From an uncultured Gluconobacter sp. (GTDB lineage: Bacteria > Pseudomonadota > Alphaproteobacteria > Acetobacterales > Acetobacteraceae), in assembly GCA_937880175.1 (NCBI GenBank), contig CALFLO010000176.1, positions 11,523 through 75,522 on the forward strand: a stretch of 64,000 nucleotides of DNA, written 5' to 3'. The position numbers and the translations under genes are program-made. Positions 35,699-45,167 of the stretch are shown one piece after another. Each line of letters opens with the position of its first letter. Position 1 is the first letter of the stretch. The notes beneath the pieces are model-generated. The model worked only from the letters and a program-made list of their open reading frames with translations. It made no database searches and was not told the DNA's origin.

Positions 35699-36730
35699 AT
35701 GGCTTTCATACACAAGACTCCCAAAGTTGCTCCTCCGCCAGAAGGTCGGACGGGTATCCTCCTTATCAATCTGGGAACGCCTGATGACACAGGCTATGTC
35801 TCGGTAAGGCGATATCTGAGCGAGTTTCTCTCTGACCGTCGCGTCATCGAGAGTTCTCCCCTGATCTGGCAACCGATCCTCCAGGGCATCATCCTGACAA
35901 AACGTCCTTTCGCCAGCGGCGCAAACTATGCGCGGATCTGGCACAAGGAAGAAAATGCCTCCCCGCTGCGTGTTTATACACGTCGGCAGGCCGAAGGGCT
36001 GGCTGAGCGCCTGCGTGCAGACGGCGTTCCGGTCGAATGGGGCATGCGCTACGGTCGTCCGTCCGTTGCCAGGGCTGTTGAGAGCCTTATGGATCAGGGT
36101 TGCGACCGGATCGTCAGTATCGCGCTTTATCCGCAGTATTCCGCGACGACAACCGCAACTGCCAATGACCAGCTTTTCCGGGCTCTCATGCGTCTGCGCC
36201 GTCAGCCCGCCGTTCTGACCGTTCCGTCATTCCCGGATCATCCTGCGTTTATCCGCGCCCTTGAAACATCCGTTCATGACACGCTTGGAGGTCTGAGCTT
36301 CAAGCCGCAGCAGATCGTGGCGTCGTTTCATGGTCTCCCCAAGACCTGTATCGAAAAGGGCGATACCTATCGGGACGAGTGCGAGCGCACGATCGCGGCG
36401 CTGCGTCAGGCACTGGGGCTGAGCGAGGAGCAGATGCCGCTGACATTCCAGTCCCGTTTCGGGCCGCTCGAATGGGTTCAGCCCTATACGGCTCCATACG
36501 TCAAAGGTCTGCCGGCTCAGGGAATCACAAAGATTGCCGTCATCATGCCAGGGTTCATGGTGGACTGCCTTGAGACGCTGGATGAAATCGGCAACGAGCT
36601 TCGTGAGGAATTCATGGAAGCGGGAGGTGAAGAGTTCGCCCTTGTGCCTTGTCTGAACGACTCGAAAGGCGCGGTTGATCTTCTCGAAGAGCTGTCCCGG
36701 TCGGCCATGGCCGGGTTTCATCGCGGCTGA
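35699..36730 (+). CDS. hemH: Ferrochelatase
   Basis: A 343-residue enzyme that inserts iron into protoporphyrin IX to make haem. The N-terminal GILLINLGTPD, the active-site SFHGLPKTC (metal-binding His211) and the region FGPLEWVQPYT with a following PGFMVDCLETLDEI are hallmarks. No C-terminal membrane extension is present. I chose ATG 35699; the frame is open 10 codons upstream. The gene ends with a strong terminator and no other haem genes are nearby. Confidence 0.95.
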   Translation: MAFIHKTPKVAPPPEGRTGILLINLGTPDDTGYVSVRRYLSEFLSDRRVIESSPLIWQPILQGIILTKRPFASGANYARIWHKEENASPLRVYTRRQAEGLAERLRADGVPVEWGMRYGRPSVARAVESLMDQGCDRIVSIALYPQYSATTTATANDQLFRALMRLRRQPAVLTVPSFPDHPAFIRALETSVHDTLGGLSFKPQQIVASFHGLPKTCIEKGDTYRDECERTIAALRQALGLSEEQMPLTFQSRFGPLEWVQPYTAPYVKGLPAQGITKIAVIMPGFMVDCLETLDEIGNELREEFMEAGGEEFALVPCLNDSKGAVDLLEELSRSAMAGFHRG

Positions 36731-36758
36731 ACGTCACTGCTGTCAGTTTTCGTCAAAA

Positions 36759-36789
36759 CCCCACCCGCTCCCGGGTGGGGTTTTTTTTT
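36759..36789 (+). terminator. Rho-independent terminator of hemH
   Basis: The stem CCCCACCC/GGGTGGGG (36759-36780) is followed by nine T. It lies 28 bases after the hemH stop. Confidence 0.93.
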
Positions 36790-36829
36790 GTGTAAATTCC
36801 GTGCCGGAAAGGCCGCAAAGATTTTTAGC

Positions 36830-36858
36830 TTGCATTGCGCGCAGCGTTTTCCTATAAC
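36830..36858 (+). promoter_or_regulatory. Sigma-70-type promoter for candidate small RNA
   Basis: TTGCAT at 36830-36835 and TATAAC at 36853-36858 are separated by exactly 17 bases. The site follows the hemH terminator and has no start codon with a ribosome site downstream before the next terminator. Confidence 0.6.
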
Positions 36859-36864
36859 TGTGGC

Positions 36865-36959
36865 ACTGAGCCATAAAACATAGTCAAAAACTGGTTCTAA
36901 AAAGCAATTTCAGACAAGAATTTCCAGAAAGGCCGTTCCCTCCGGGAGCGGCCTTTTTT
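36865..36959 (+). ncRNA. Candidate small RNA of about 95 nt
   Basis: A good promoter (36830-36858) and a strong terminator (10-bp stem at 36931-36953, then six T) frame about 95 non-coding bases. The 5' part is A-rich and largely unpaired (CATAGTCAAAAACTGG, CAGACAAGAATTTCC), as in regulatory RNAs with single-stranded target regions. No useful reading frame exists. It sits between hemH and the levansucrase gene on the same strand. Family and target are unknown. Confidence 0.5.
36931..36959 (+). terminator. Terminator of the candidate small RNA
   Basis: GGCCGTTCCC and GGGAGCGGCC pair (one G-U) around TCC, and six T follow. Confidence 0.85.
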
Positions 36960-37040
36960 GTTGCTTTCGTCAGAAGAAGACGCGTCTTCCTGCATCAGTA
37001 TTCAGGCTCAGGGTAGGATTTTGTCCATTTCTTCTGTTTT

Positions 37041-37085
37041 GCCTCCAGTAACCGGATCCGGATCGGATTTCCGGTTACTGGAGGC
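37041..37085 (+). promoter_or_regulatory. Perfect 16-bp leader hairpin before levansucrase
   Basis: Arms at 37041-37056 (GCCTCCAGTAACCGGA) and 37070-37085 are exact reverse complements with a 13-base loop. The element ends 38 bases before the levansucrase ATG and is not followed by a T-run. It is more likely an mRNA-stabilising or regulator-binding structure than a terminator. Confidence 0.7.
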
Positions 37086-37123
37086 CGTCTGATTCTTTTC
37101 ATTTTCTAATTACGGGAAAAATC

Positions 37124-38434
37124 ATGAACGCTGTCTCCAGCACGCAGAGCGCAATCCAGTCGGGTTCGCGCTGGACGATCGCTGACGCGATGAAGATTCA
37201 TACCGATGATCCGACGACGACCATGCCGGTCATCGACTATGCGTTTCCGGTCATCGATTCCGACGTCTGGCAGTGGGACACCTGGCTCCTGCGCGACATT
37301 CACGGCAAGACCGTCACCTTCAAGGGCTGGTATGTCATGTTCGCCCTGGTGGCCGATCGTGCCGCAACGGGCGATACGGTCGAGGGCTGGCACAGCCGCA
37401 ACAACTATTCCTATATCGGCTACTACTACAGCCGCACCGGCAATGGCGCGGACTGGAAGTTCGGCGGCCGTGTCATCAAGGAAGGCGCCAATTCCCGCAG
37501 CTGGGAATGGTCCGGCTGCGCGGTCATGCGCGAGAACAGCGCCAACACGGTCGATCTGTTCTACACGTCCGTCAACGATACCCCGTCCGAATCCGTTCCG
37601 TCCTACACGACGGGCCAGGTTATGGCAGATGCGACCGGCGTGTGGTTTGAAGGTTTCGATGTCTGCACGGACATGTTCCAGGCGGACGGCGTGAATTACG
37701 CCAATATCGTCGAAGACGCCTACTGGGACTTCCGCGATCCGCACATCTTCCGCAACCCGGACGACAACGAAATCTATGCCCTGTTTGAAGGCAATGTTCC
37801 GGGCATGCGTGGTGACTTCACCATTGATTCCGACGAGATGGGCCTCGTGCCGCCTGCCACGACCGTCCCGGCCGGTGCGCAGTATGGTGCCGCCGCCATC
37901 GGCATTGCCCGCCTGACATCCGACGCCAAGAAAGGCGATTTCTCGCAGTGGGAAATGCTGCCCGCCCTGGTGACGGCTCTGGGCGTGAATGACCAGACGG
38001 AGCGCCCGCATGTCGTGTTCCAGGACGGTCTGACCTACCTGTTCACGATCTCCCATCACTCCACCTTCACCGGCAACAGCACGGGTCCGGATGGTGTGTA
38101 TGGCTTCGTCTCGCGCAACGGCATCTTTGGTCCGTACACCCCGCTGAACGGATCAGGCCTTGTGCTTGGTAATCCGTCTTCGGCTCCGTACGAAACCTAC
38201 TCGCACTTCGTCGATCCCGCCGGTTACGTGCAGTCCTTCATCGACACCCTGCCACAGCCGGGTTCGGCTGACCCGCAGGATCCGGCGACCTATCGCATCG
38301 GCGGCACGCTCGCGCCGACCGTGAAGATCGTTCTCGAAGGTGAGCGGACCTTCCTGACAGAAGTTCACGCCTATGGTCAGGTCTACGCCCAGGGCGTCTG
38401 GCCGATCTCATCGACCTGGGACAAGCGTTCCTGA
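37124..38434 (+). CDS. Levansucrase (GH68)
   Basis: A 436-residue fructosyltransferase that splits sucrose and builds levan. The nucleophile is Asp52 in QWDTW, the transition-state stabiliser Asp205 in FRDPH and the acid/base Glu293 in TERPHVV, so the triad is complete. The N-terminus (MNAVSSTQSAIQSGSRWTIA) has no Sec signal; from memory, some Gluconobacter and Zymomonas levansucrases are also exported without a cleaved signal. The only start seen is ATG 37124 after ACGGGAAAA. The gene stands alone with no levanase or transporter, has a leader hairpin and ends with a terminator before tRNA-Pro. Confidence 0.94.
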   Translation: MNAVSSTQSAIQSGSRWTIADAMKIHTDDPTTTMPVIDYAFPVIDSDVWQWDTWLLRDIHGKTVTFKGWYVMFALVADRAATGDTVEGWHSRNNYSYIGYYYSRTGNGADWKFGGRVIKEGANSRSWEWSGCAVMRENSANTVDLFYTSVNDTPSESVPSYTTGQVMADATGVWFEGFDVCTDMFQADGVNYANIVEDAYWDFRDPHIFRNPDDNEIYALFEGNVPGMRGDFTIDSDEMGLVPPATTVPAGAQYGAAAIGIARLTSDAKKGDFSQWEMLPALVTALGVNDQTERPHVVFQDGLTYLFTISHHSTFTGNSTGPDGVYGFVSRNGIFGPYTPLNGSGLVLGNPSSAPYETYSHFVDPAGYVQSFIDTLPQPGSADPQDPATYRIGGTLAPTVKIVLEGERTFLTEVHAYGQVYAQGVWPISSTWDKRS

Positions 38435-38443
38435 AGCCGTTTT

Positions 38444-38473
38444 GCCCTCTCCCGAAAGGGGGAGGGCATTTTT
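38444..38473 (+). terminator. Terminator of levansucrase
   Basis: GCCCTCTCCC and GGGGGAGGGC pair around GAAA (38444-38467), followed by ATTTTT. A second small perfect hairpin (TTCTGCG/CGCAGAA) overlaps the T-run at 38472-38492. Confidence 0.9.
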
Positions 38474-38548
38474 CTGCGTTTCAGGCGCAGAAATGCGCTG
38501 GCCACTGGCCACAAAACTGTATCAACGATTTCTGGAAAAATTATCGGC

Positions 38549-38625
38549 TGGTCGGAGTGAGAGGATTCGAACCTCCGGCCCCTGCGTCCCGAACACAGTG
38601 CTCTACCAGGCTGAGCTACACTCCG
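38549..38625 (-). tRNA. tRNA-Pro (anticodon CGG)
   Basis: A 77-base cloverleaf on the minus strand with encoded CCA. The acceptor stem is CGGAGTG with CACTCCG, the anticodon loop is TTCGGGA with anticodon CGG at 38589-38591, and the T-arm has GGTTCGAATCC. Confidence 0.96.
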
Positions 38626-38685
38626 GCCGACGGCGCTTCTCCTACAGGGGTTAACGCTTTCCTGCAAGAGGGCCGGGGCGAAAAA

Positions 38686-39393
38686 TCAGAGAATGAGTGC
38701 CGTTCGGGTGATATCCCGCCAGGACCACAGAACGGCGCGGGCCTGCCCCTGAATGTTCCAGACCGGCAGAAGGCCAACGCCGCCATCTGTGACACTGACC
38801 CGCGAGTCGGCAGAGTTGTCGCGATTGTCCCCCATGACGAACAGATGGCCTTCGGGAACGGTAAAAGGTGCAATGTTATCCAGACCTCCGTCCTGCGAGA
38901 TTTTGAGGATGTCGTGATGCACATTCCCCGGCAGGGTCTCGTTGTAGCGTTCCGCCGGGAGCCAGACGCCTCTGTGGCTTTCCTCGCGGGTGGGCCCCAT
39001 GTCTTTCCACGGCAGTTCCGCTCCGTTCAGGACGATATGTCCGTGGACGAGCGCGATCCGGTCGCCAGGAAGGCCGATGACGCGCTTGATCCAGGTCTGG
39101 CGCAGATTGGCAGGCGCCCGGAACACGACGACGTCTCCGCGACGGGGCAGATGCCCGAAAAGACGTCCTCCGCTGCTGTCATGCGGCGTCAGGGCATGAC
39201 CGAAGGGCAGGTTGGCCGTGCTGAGGCCATAGCTGGGCACAACAACGCCGATCTGGTCCCCGATCATCAGCGTGGGCTCCATCGAAGCCGAGGGCACGAT
39301 GTAAGCCGCCGCAAAGGTGCTGTGAATGGTGAGGGCGCCCAGAAGGATGGGCAGGCAGGACAGGATGTCCCGGATGAACTTGCGCAGGGTCAT
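38686..39393 (-). CDS. lepB: Signal peptidase I
   Basis: A 235-residue membrane peptidase that removes Sec and Tat signal peptides. One N-terminal membrane helix (ILSCLPILLGALTIHSTFAA) precedes the catalytic Ser37 in PSASMEPTL, and Lys103 lies in WIKRVIGLPGDR. Box E is VMGDNRDNSADSR. The order and spacing match the S26 family. A G-rich bidirectional terminator separates it from etfA upstream on the same strand. The gene is likely single. tRNA-Pro lies downstream on the same strand. Confidence 0.94.
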   Translation of the reverse strand: MTLRKFIRDILSCLPILLGALTIHSTFAAAYIVPSASMEPTLMIGDQIGVVVPSYGLSTANLPFGHALTPHDSSGGRLFGHLPRRGDVVVFRAPANLRQTWIKRVIGLPGDRIALVHGHIVLNGAELPWKDMGPTREESHRGVWLPAERYNETLPGNVHHDILKISQDGGLDNIAPFTVPEGHLFVMGDNRDNSADSRVSVTDGGVGLLPVWNIQGQARAVLWSWRDITRTALIL

Positions 39394-39470
39394 GGTGAGG
39401 GTCTCCGTGGCGTGAAGGGTGCCTCATGGGGCTCACAGAGCCAGTTAAACCTGCGTCAGGTCCTGTCATG

Positions 39471-39506
39471 AAAAAAGGGGCGTCCCGTCATGGGGCACCC
39501 CTTTTT
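39471..39506. terminator. Bidirectional terminator after etfA
   Basis: GGGGCGTCCC (39477-39486) and GGGGCACCCC (39492-39501) form an imperfect stem. A-runs and T-runs flank it on both sides, so it works as a terminator on either strand; the minus-strand user is etfA, which ends 23 bases away. Confidence 0.8.
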
Positions 39507-39528
39507 GTCGTTTCAGCGAAAGAGCGCC

Positions 39529-40434
39529 TTACAGCGCCTTTTCGAGTGCCGGCAGGATTTCGAACAGATCGCCCACGATGCCGTAATCGGCGACCTTGAA
39601 GATCGGTGCTTCCGGATCGGTGTTGATCGCCACGATGACGCGGCTGTCCTTCATGCCGGCCAGATGCTGGATCGCACCCGACAGGCCCACGGCGATATAG
39701 AGTTCCGGCGCCACGATCTTGCCGGTCTGGCCGACCTGCATCTCGTTCGGGGCAAAACCGGAATCCACGGCCGCACGCGAGGCACCGATGGCGGCGTTCA
39801 GCTTGTCGGCGATGGGTTCGAGCAGCTTGAAGTTTGCAGCGTCCTTCATGCCCTTGCCACCGGAAATCACCACGCGGGCAGATTCCAGTTCCGGACGGTC
39901 GGAGGCCGAAAGCTCGACCTTCACGAAGACGGACTTCTCGCTGGCCGGAGCCTCGACCGTCTCGATCGCAGCAGAGCCACCTTCAGCAGCAACCGGATCG
40001 AAATTGGAGCCGCGGATCGTCAGCACCTTGATGCTGTCAGCGGAACGGACCGTTGCCAGCGCGTTACCGGCATAGATCGGACGCACGAAGGTGTCGGCAT
40101 CCTTGATCTCGACCACATCGGGGATGGGCTGCACGTCCAGCAGGCCCGCCAGACGCGGCAGGATGTTCTTGCCGGTGGCGGAGGCTGCGGCCACGATGTG
40201 GCTGTAGTCCTTTGCGCGAGCGGCCAGAAGATCGGCAGCGGGTTCGGCCAGATCGTTGACCAGACCCGGCACGCTGAGAACGCGCGTCACACCCGGCAGG
40301 GTGGCAGCGGCCTGTGCGCCGTCTCCGAACACGATGGCATCGACGGCACCGAAGCGCGAGGCCGCGGCAACAGCCGAACGGGAAGCCTGACGGACCGCGC
40401 CGTTCTCGACTTCAACCAGAACAAGAGCGGTCAT
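39529..40434 (-). CDS. etfA: Electron transfer flavoprotein alpha subunit
   Basis: A 301-residue FAD-carrying subunit of ETF, which moves electrons from acyl-CoA-type dehydrogenases to the quinone pool. The C-terminal FAD domain shows RVVISGGKGMKD and AVGLSGAIQHLAGMKDSRVIVAINTDPEAPIF. The N-terminal domain starts ALVLVEVENGAV. Its ATG overlaps the etfB stop by one base (TGATG), so the subunits are translated together. It ends an etfQO-etfB-etfA set. Confidence 0.95.
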   Translation of the reverse strand: MTALVLVEVENGAVRQASRSAVAAASRFGAVDAIVFGDGAQAAATLPGVTRVLSVPGLVNDLAEPAADLLAARAKDYSHIVAAASATGKNILPRLAGLLDVQPIPDVVEIKDADTFVRPIYAGNALATVRSADSIKVLTIRGSNFDPVAAEGGSAAIETVEAPASEKSVFVKVELSASDRPELESARVVISGGKGMKDAANFKLLEPIADKLNAAIGASRAAVDSGFAPNEMQVGQTGKIVAPELYIAVGLSGAIQHLAGMKDSRVIVAINTDPEAPIFKVADYGIVGDLFEILPALEKAL

Positions 40435-41183
40435 CAGATCACCTTCGCTTCTGTCTTGAGCTTCTCGACCAGTTCGGCCGCGCTGTTCACTTTCACGCCT
40501 TCCTTGCGCTCCAGCGGTTCGGCCACGGAGACCACCGTCAGGCGCGACGCCGTATCGACGCCCAGGCTGTCGATCTCGACCGTCTCAAGCGGCTTCTTGC
40601 GGGCCTTCATGATGTTCGGTAGCGACGCATAGCGCGGCTCGTTGAGGCGCAGATCCGCCGTCACCACGGCCGGGAGCGTGAGGGACACGACTTCCGTGCC
40701 GCCATCGATCTCGCGGGCGACTTCGATACGACCATCGGCAACCGTCACCGCACTGGCGAACGTCCCCTGCGGCCAGCCAAGCTTGGCGGCCAGGATCTGG
40801 CCCGTGGCGTTCATGTCGTCGTCGATCGCCTGCTTGCCCATGCAGATCAGACCGGCCTCCTCGCGCGTGGCGATGGCCTTGAGCACGTTGGCCACAGCGC
40901 GCGGCTCAAGCGTGTCGTCCGTGCGCACGAGAATGGCGCGGTCCGCACCCATGGCCATGGCCGTGCGCAAAACGTCCTGCGCGGCCTGTGCGCCGATGGT
41001 CACGACCACAACTTCCTTTGCGGCACCCTTTTCACGAAGGCGCACTGCTTCCTCGACTGCGATTTCGTCGAACGGATTCATGGACATTTTCACGCCCTGC
41101 GTTTCGACACCGCTGCCATCGGCCGCTACACGTACCTTGACGTTGTAATCGACCACCCGTTTGACTGGGACCAGAACTTTCAT
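40434..41183 (-). CDS. etfB: Electron transfer flavoprotein beta subunit
   Basis: A 249-residue subunit starting MKVLVPVKRVVDYNVKVRV. The family motif VRLREKGAAKEVVVVTIG and the recognition segment MGKQAIDDDMNATGQILAAKLGWPQ are present; DLRLNEPRYASLPNIMKARKK is near the C-terminus. ATG 41183 was chosen over a longer frame (41213) because the family starts here. The gene lies about 110 bases downstream of ETF-ubiquinone oxidoreductase and overlaps etfA. Confidence 0.95.
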   Translation of the reverse strand: MKVLVPVKRVVDYNVKVRVAADGSGVETQGVKMSMNPFDEIAVEEAVRLREKGAAKEVVVVTIGAQAAQDVLRTAMAMGADRAILVRTDDTLEPRAVANVLKAIATREEAGLICMGKQAIDDDMNATGQILAAKLGWPQGTFASAVTVADGRIEVAREIDGGTEVVSLTLPAVVTADLRLNEPRYASLPNIMKARKKPLETVEIDSLGVDTASRLTVVSVAEPLERKEGVKVNSAAELVEKLKTEAKVI

Positions 41184-41289
41184 CGTCATCTTTCGCTGCT
41201 GTCGCCGCCACAAAAACGGGCGTCACCGTAGCGGGACTGCCCGGAAAAGTCACATCCCGCTCCGGATGATCCCGTCTGCGGGAAGAAAT

Positions 41290-42930
41290 TCACATCCCGA
41301 CGGGATAGTTCGGACCGCCGCCACCTTCAGGCGTGCACCAGTCGATGTTCTGCGTCGGATCCTTGATGTCGCAGGTCTTGCAGTGCACGCAGTTCTGGGC
41401 GTTGATCCGGAGCTGCCAGGCATTGTCGCCCGTCTGTTCCTGCTCATACACCCCGGCCGGGCAGTAGCGGCTTTCCGGCGAATCGAACACGTCATGATTG
41501 ACGGTGCGCCAGATCGCCTCGTTGCGCAGCTTGAGGTGAACCGGCTGGTTTTCCTCGTGATTCGTTCCGCTCAGAAAGACCGAGCTGACGCGATCGAAGG
41601 TGATCTTCCCGTCCGGCTTGGGATACTCGATTTTCGTGCACAGCGAGGCCGGACGAAGCGTCTCGTTATCGGCATGCGGGTGATGCAGCGTCCAGGGCGC
41701 ACGGCCGCGCAGGATCATGCTGTCGATCCCGGCATAGATCGCGCCGAGCTTCATGCCCCATTTGGCGAAAGCCGGGCGGATGTTGCGGACGTCGCGCAGT
41801 TCGGACCACAGCCAGGACTGACGGACGCGCGCCGTCATGCTGGCGGCTTCCTTCTTGTCCTTTTCTAGAGCCTCGACCACGGCTTCAGCCGCAATCATGC
41901 CGGACTTCATGGCCGTATGCGTGCCCTTGATCTTGGGTACGTTCAGGAAGCCCGCGGAATCACCCGCCAGCACACCACCCGGGAAGGTTAGGCGCGGAAT
42001 GGACTGAAACCCACCCTCAGACAGCGCACGCGCGCCGTAAATCAGGCGCTTGCCGCCCTCGAAATGTTCCCGGAACGCCGGGTGCAGCTTCGTGCGCTGC
42101 ATTTCCTCGAAAGGCGACAGATAGGTGTTGACGTAATCGAGGCCGGTCACGAAGCCGAAGCTGACCAGATTTTCCCCGAAATGATAAAGCCACGCCCCGC
42201 CATAGGTGTGATCGTCGAGCGGCCAGCCGAAGCTGTGCTGTACGAGGCCGGGGCGATGCTTTTCCGCCGGGATTTCCCAGACTTCCTTGACGCCGAGACC
42301 ATAGGTCTGCGGATCGACGCCCTTGCGCAGGCCGAAACGCTTCATGGCGTGGCCCGTGAGGGAGCCGCGTGCGCCCTCGGTCAGGATGGTCTGCTTCGCG
42401 CGCAGGATCATGCCGGGCGTGAAGTTCGGCCCATGCTCGCCGTTGCGCTCGATGCCCATGTCGCCCGTAATCACACCGGCAACACGGTCGTTCTCGATGA
42501 ACAGTTCCGCGCCCGAAAAGCCCGGATAGATTTCCACGCCCAGAGCCTCGGCCTGCTCGCCGAGCCAGCGGCAGACTTCCCCGAGCGAGACGACATAGTT
42601 CCCGTGATTGGCCATCTGCGGCATCACGCGGTCCAGATACGGAACCTCGAAAGAACGCGTTTCGGTCAGGAACAGCATCCGCTCTTCCGTCACCTGCGTG
42701 CGCAGCGGGGCATCCAGATCGCGCCAGTTCGGCAGAAGCTCGTCGAGCGTGCGCGGCTCGATGACGGCACCCGAGACGATATGGGCGCCGATCTCGCTGC
42801 CCTTTTCGATCAGGCAGACGCCCGCATCCGGCATCAGCTGTTTCAGGCGGATCGCGGCGGACAGGCCGGCGGGACCGCCACCGACCACCACGACATCGAA
42901 TTCCATTTCTTCGCGTTCGATCTGGGTCAT
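41290..42930 (-). CDS. Electron transfer flavoprotein-ubiquinone oxidoreductase
   Basis: A 546-residue membrane-associated FAD/4Fe-4S protein passing electrons from ETF to ubiquinone. The N-terminal FAD motif VVVVGGGPAGLSAAIRLKQ, the HIVSGAVIEPRTLDELLP segment and the C-terminal cluster cysteines (INAQNCVHCKTCDIKDP with another cysteine before) are all visible. Residues MTQIEREE may precede the true start at Met9. It lies upstream of etfBA on the same strand. The dehydrogenases that supply this route are not in the window. Confidence 0.95.
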   Translation of the reverse strand: MTQIEREEMEFDVVVVGGGPAGLSAAIRLKQLMPDAGVCLIEKGSEIGAHIVSGAVIEPRTLDELLPNWRDLDAPLRTQVTEERMLFLTETRSFEVPYLDRVMPQMANHGNYVVSLGEVCRWLGEQAEALGVEIYPGFSGAELFIENDRVAGVITGDMGIERNGEHGPNFTPGMILRAKQTILTEGARGSLTGHAMKRFGLRKGVDPQTYGLGVKEVWEIPAEKHRPGLVQHSFGWPLDDHTYGGAWLYHFGENLVSFGFVTGLDYVNTYLSPFEEMQRTKLHPAFREHFEGGKRLIYGARALSEGGFQSIPRLTFPGGVLAGDSAGFLNVPKIKGTHTAMKSGMIAAEAVVEALEKDKKEAASMTARVRQSWLWSELRDVRNIRPAFAKWGMKLGAIYAGIDSMILRGRAPWTLHHPHADNETLRPASLCTKIEYPKPDGKITFDRVSSVFLSGTNHEENQPVHLKLRNEAIWRTVNHDVFDSPESRYCPAGVYEQEQTGDNAWQLRINAQNCVHCKTCDIKDPTQNIDWCTPEGGGGPNYPVGM

Positions 42931-42968
42931 GATGTCAGGAAACTCGCTGAATAACTGAGATAAGGGTT

Positions 42969-43664
42969 TCAGGGGCGGCGCGTGAAAGTCCAGTAGAACG
43001 GCACGCGCCCTTCGCGGAAGGCCTTGGCCTCGTAGCGCGTGGGCGACCAGCCTTCGGGACGTTCCTTGGCCGGGGGCGGCGCATCGAACAGGTCCTGCTT
43101 GCCCATCACGTCCATGACCCAGTCCTGATAGACGGGATGGTCACTGGCGACGCGCCAGATGGCGCCGGGTTTCAGGACGCGGTGCATCTGCTTGATGTTT
43201 TCCGGATGCACGAAGCGGCGCTTGGCGTGCCGGGCCTTGGGCCACGGGTCCGGGAACATCAGATACGCCCGGTCCAGACATGCGTCAGGCATGTCCTTGA
43301 GCAGCAGGCGGGCATCTTCGGCCCAGATGCGGAAATGGGGAGGCGGCGTGGCCGTGTCTTCCTCACCTTCGGGCACGAGGCGCGAAAGCAGGGAGCACAG
43401 GCCGTTCTCGAAGACCTCGGAGGCGATATAGCCGACATCCGGGTTCAGTTCGGACTGGCCGATGGCATGTTCGCCGCCGCCAAAACCGATTTCGAGAAAG
43501 ACGCGCGACACCGCACCGGAGAATCCCGCAGCGGGATTTTCCGGTGAGGTAAAGGAAAGCCGGGGCAGCGCCTTCTCAAGAAGATGCTGCTGCCGGGCCC
43601 GGAGCGGATGGCCGCGTTGACGGCCGTAAAGCCGCTCCGGCTGGGGTTTGAGAGACTCGACCAG
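42969..43664 (-). CDS. trmB: tRNA (guanine-N7-)-methyltransferase, non-canonical start
   Basis: TrmB makes m7G46 in tRNA. The SAM-binding EIGFGGGEHA, the MFPDPWPKARHAKRRFV active-site block and the C-terminal PFYWTFTRR are present. The conserved N-terminal segment RLYGRQRGHPLRARQQ is encoded in the same frame upstream of the first GTG (43511), which would otherwise give only 180 residues. Between the in-frame metK stop (43680-43682) and that GTG there is no ATG, GTG or TTG. CTG 43664 is the only start-like codon that keeps the conserved part, giving 231 residues. No clear ribosome site precedes it. Confidence 0.85.
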   Translation of the reverse strand: MVESLKPQPERLYGRQRGHPLRARQQHLLEKALPRLSFTSPENPAAGFSGAVSRVFLEIGFGGGEHAIGQSELNPDVGYIASEVFENGLCSLLSRLVPEGEEDTATPPPHFRIWAEDARLLLKDMPDACLDRAYLMFPDPWPKARHAKRRFVHPENIKQMHRVLKPGAIWRVASDHPVYQDWVMDVMGKQDLFDAPPPAKERPEGWSPTRYEAKAFREGRVPFYWTFTRRP

Positions 43665-43679
43665 GGGTTTTCTGCCAGA

Positions 43680-44864
<1,185 letters not shown>

Positions 44865-45167
44865 TCAGGGACCTCGCAGGGAATGAGTGGTGAGAAGGGC
44901 CACAGCGTGCCTTGGCAGGCGGACTGTGGCATTCAGGGAGGGGACGGCTTGGCGGAATTGGGCGCAAGGGTCAAGGGGTAGTAAAGGGTCTGAACGCGGT
45001 TTTCTGCGGGAAAGTCCCAAAAACCGGCCTCAGATCACAAAAAAGAGAGCGCAGCTGCCCGTTTCATTTTTCAACGACACCGTCCATGCTGCGTTCGTGT
45101 TCCCAGAACCATCGGTGCCCGCCATGAGGGTGCCCCCGGGAAAAACAGAGAGTTTGAGGCATTCGCG
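44865..45167. other. Divergent intergenic region, metK / xdh
   Basis: 303 bases without a gene. It holds a hairpin with arms GCCACAG (44899-44905) and CTGTGGC (44924-44930) and an inner TGCC/GGCA stem, within the likely metK leader. No SAM-I, SAM-II or SAM/SAH core was recognised. The xdh promoter should lie at the right end. Confidence 0.4.

Noticed and set aside
38549..38700. tRNA-Pro as an attachment site of a genomic island with levansucrase
   Set aside because: No integrase, no direct repeat of the tRNA end nearby and no composition change seen.
44865..45167. SAM-II or SAM/SAH riboswitch in the metK leader
   Set aside because: I looked for the conserved cores and did not see them; only a simple hairpin is present.
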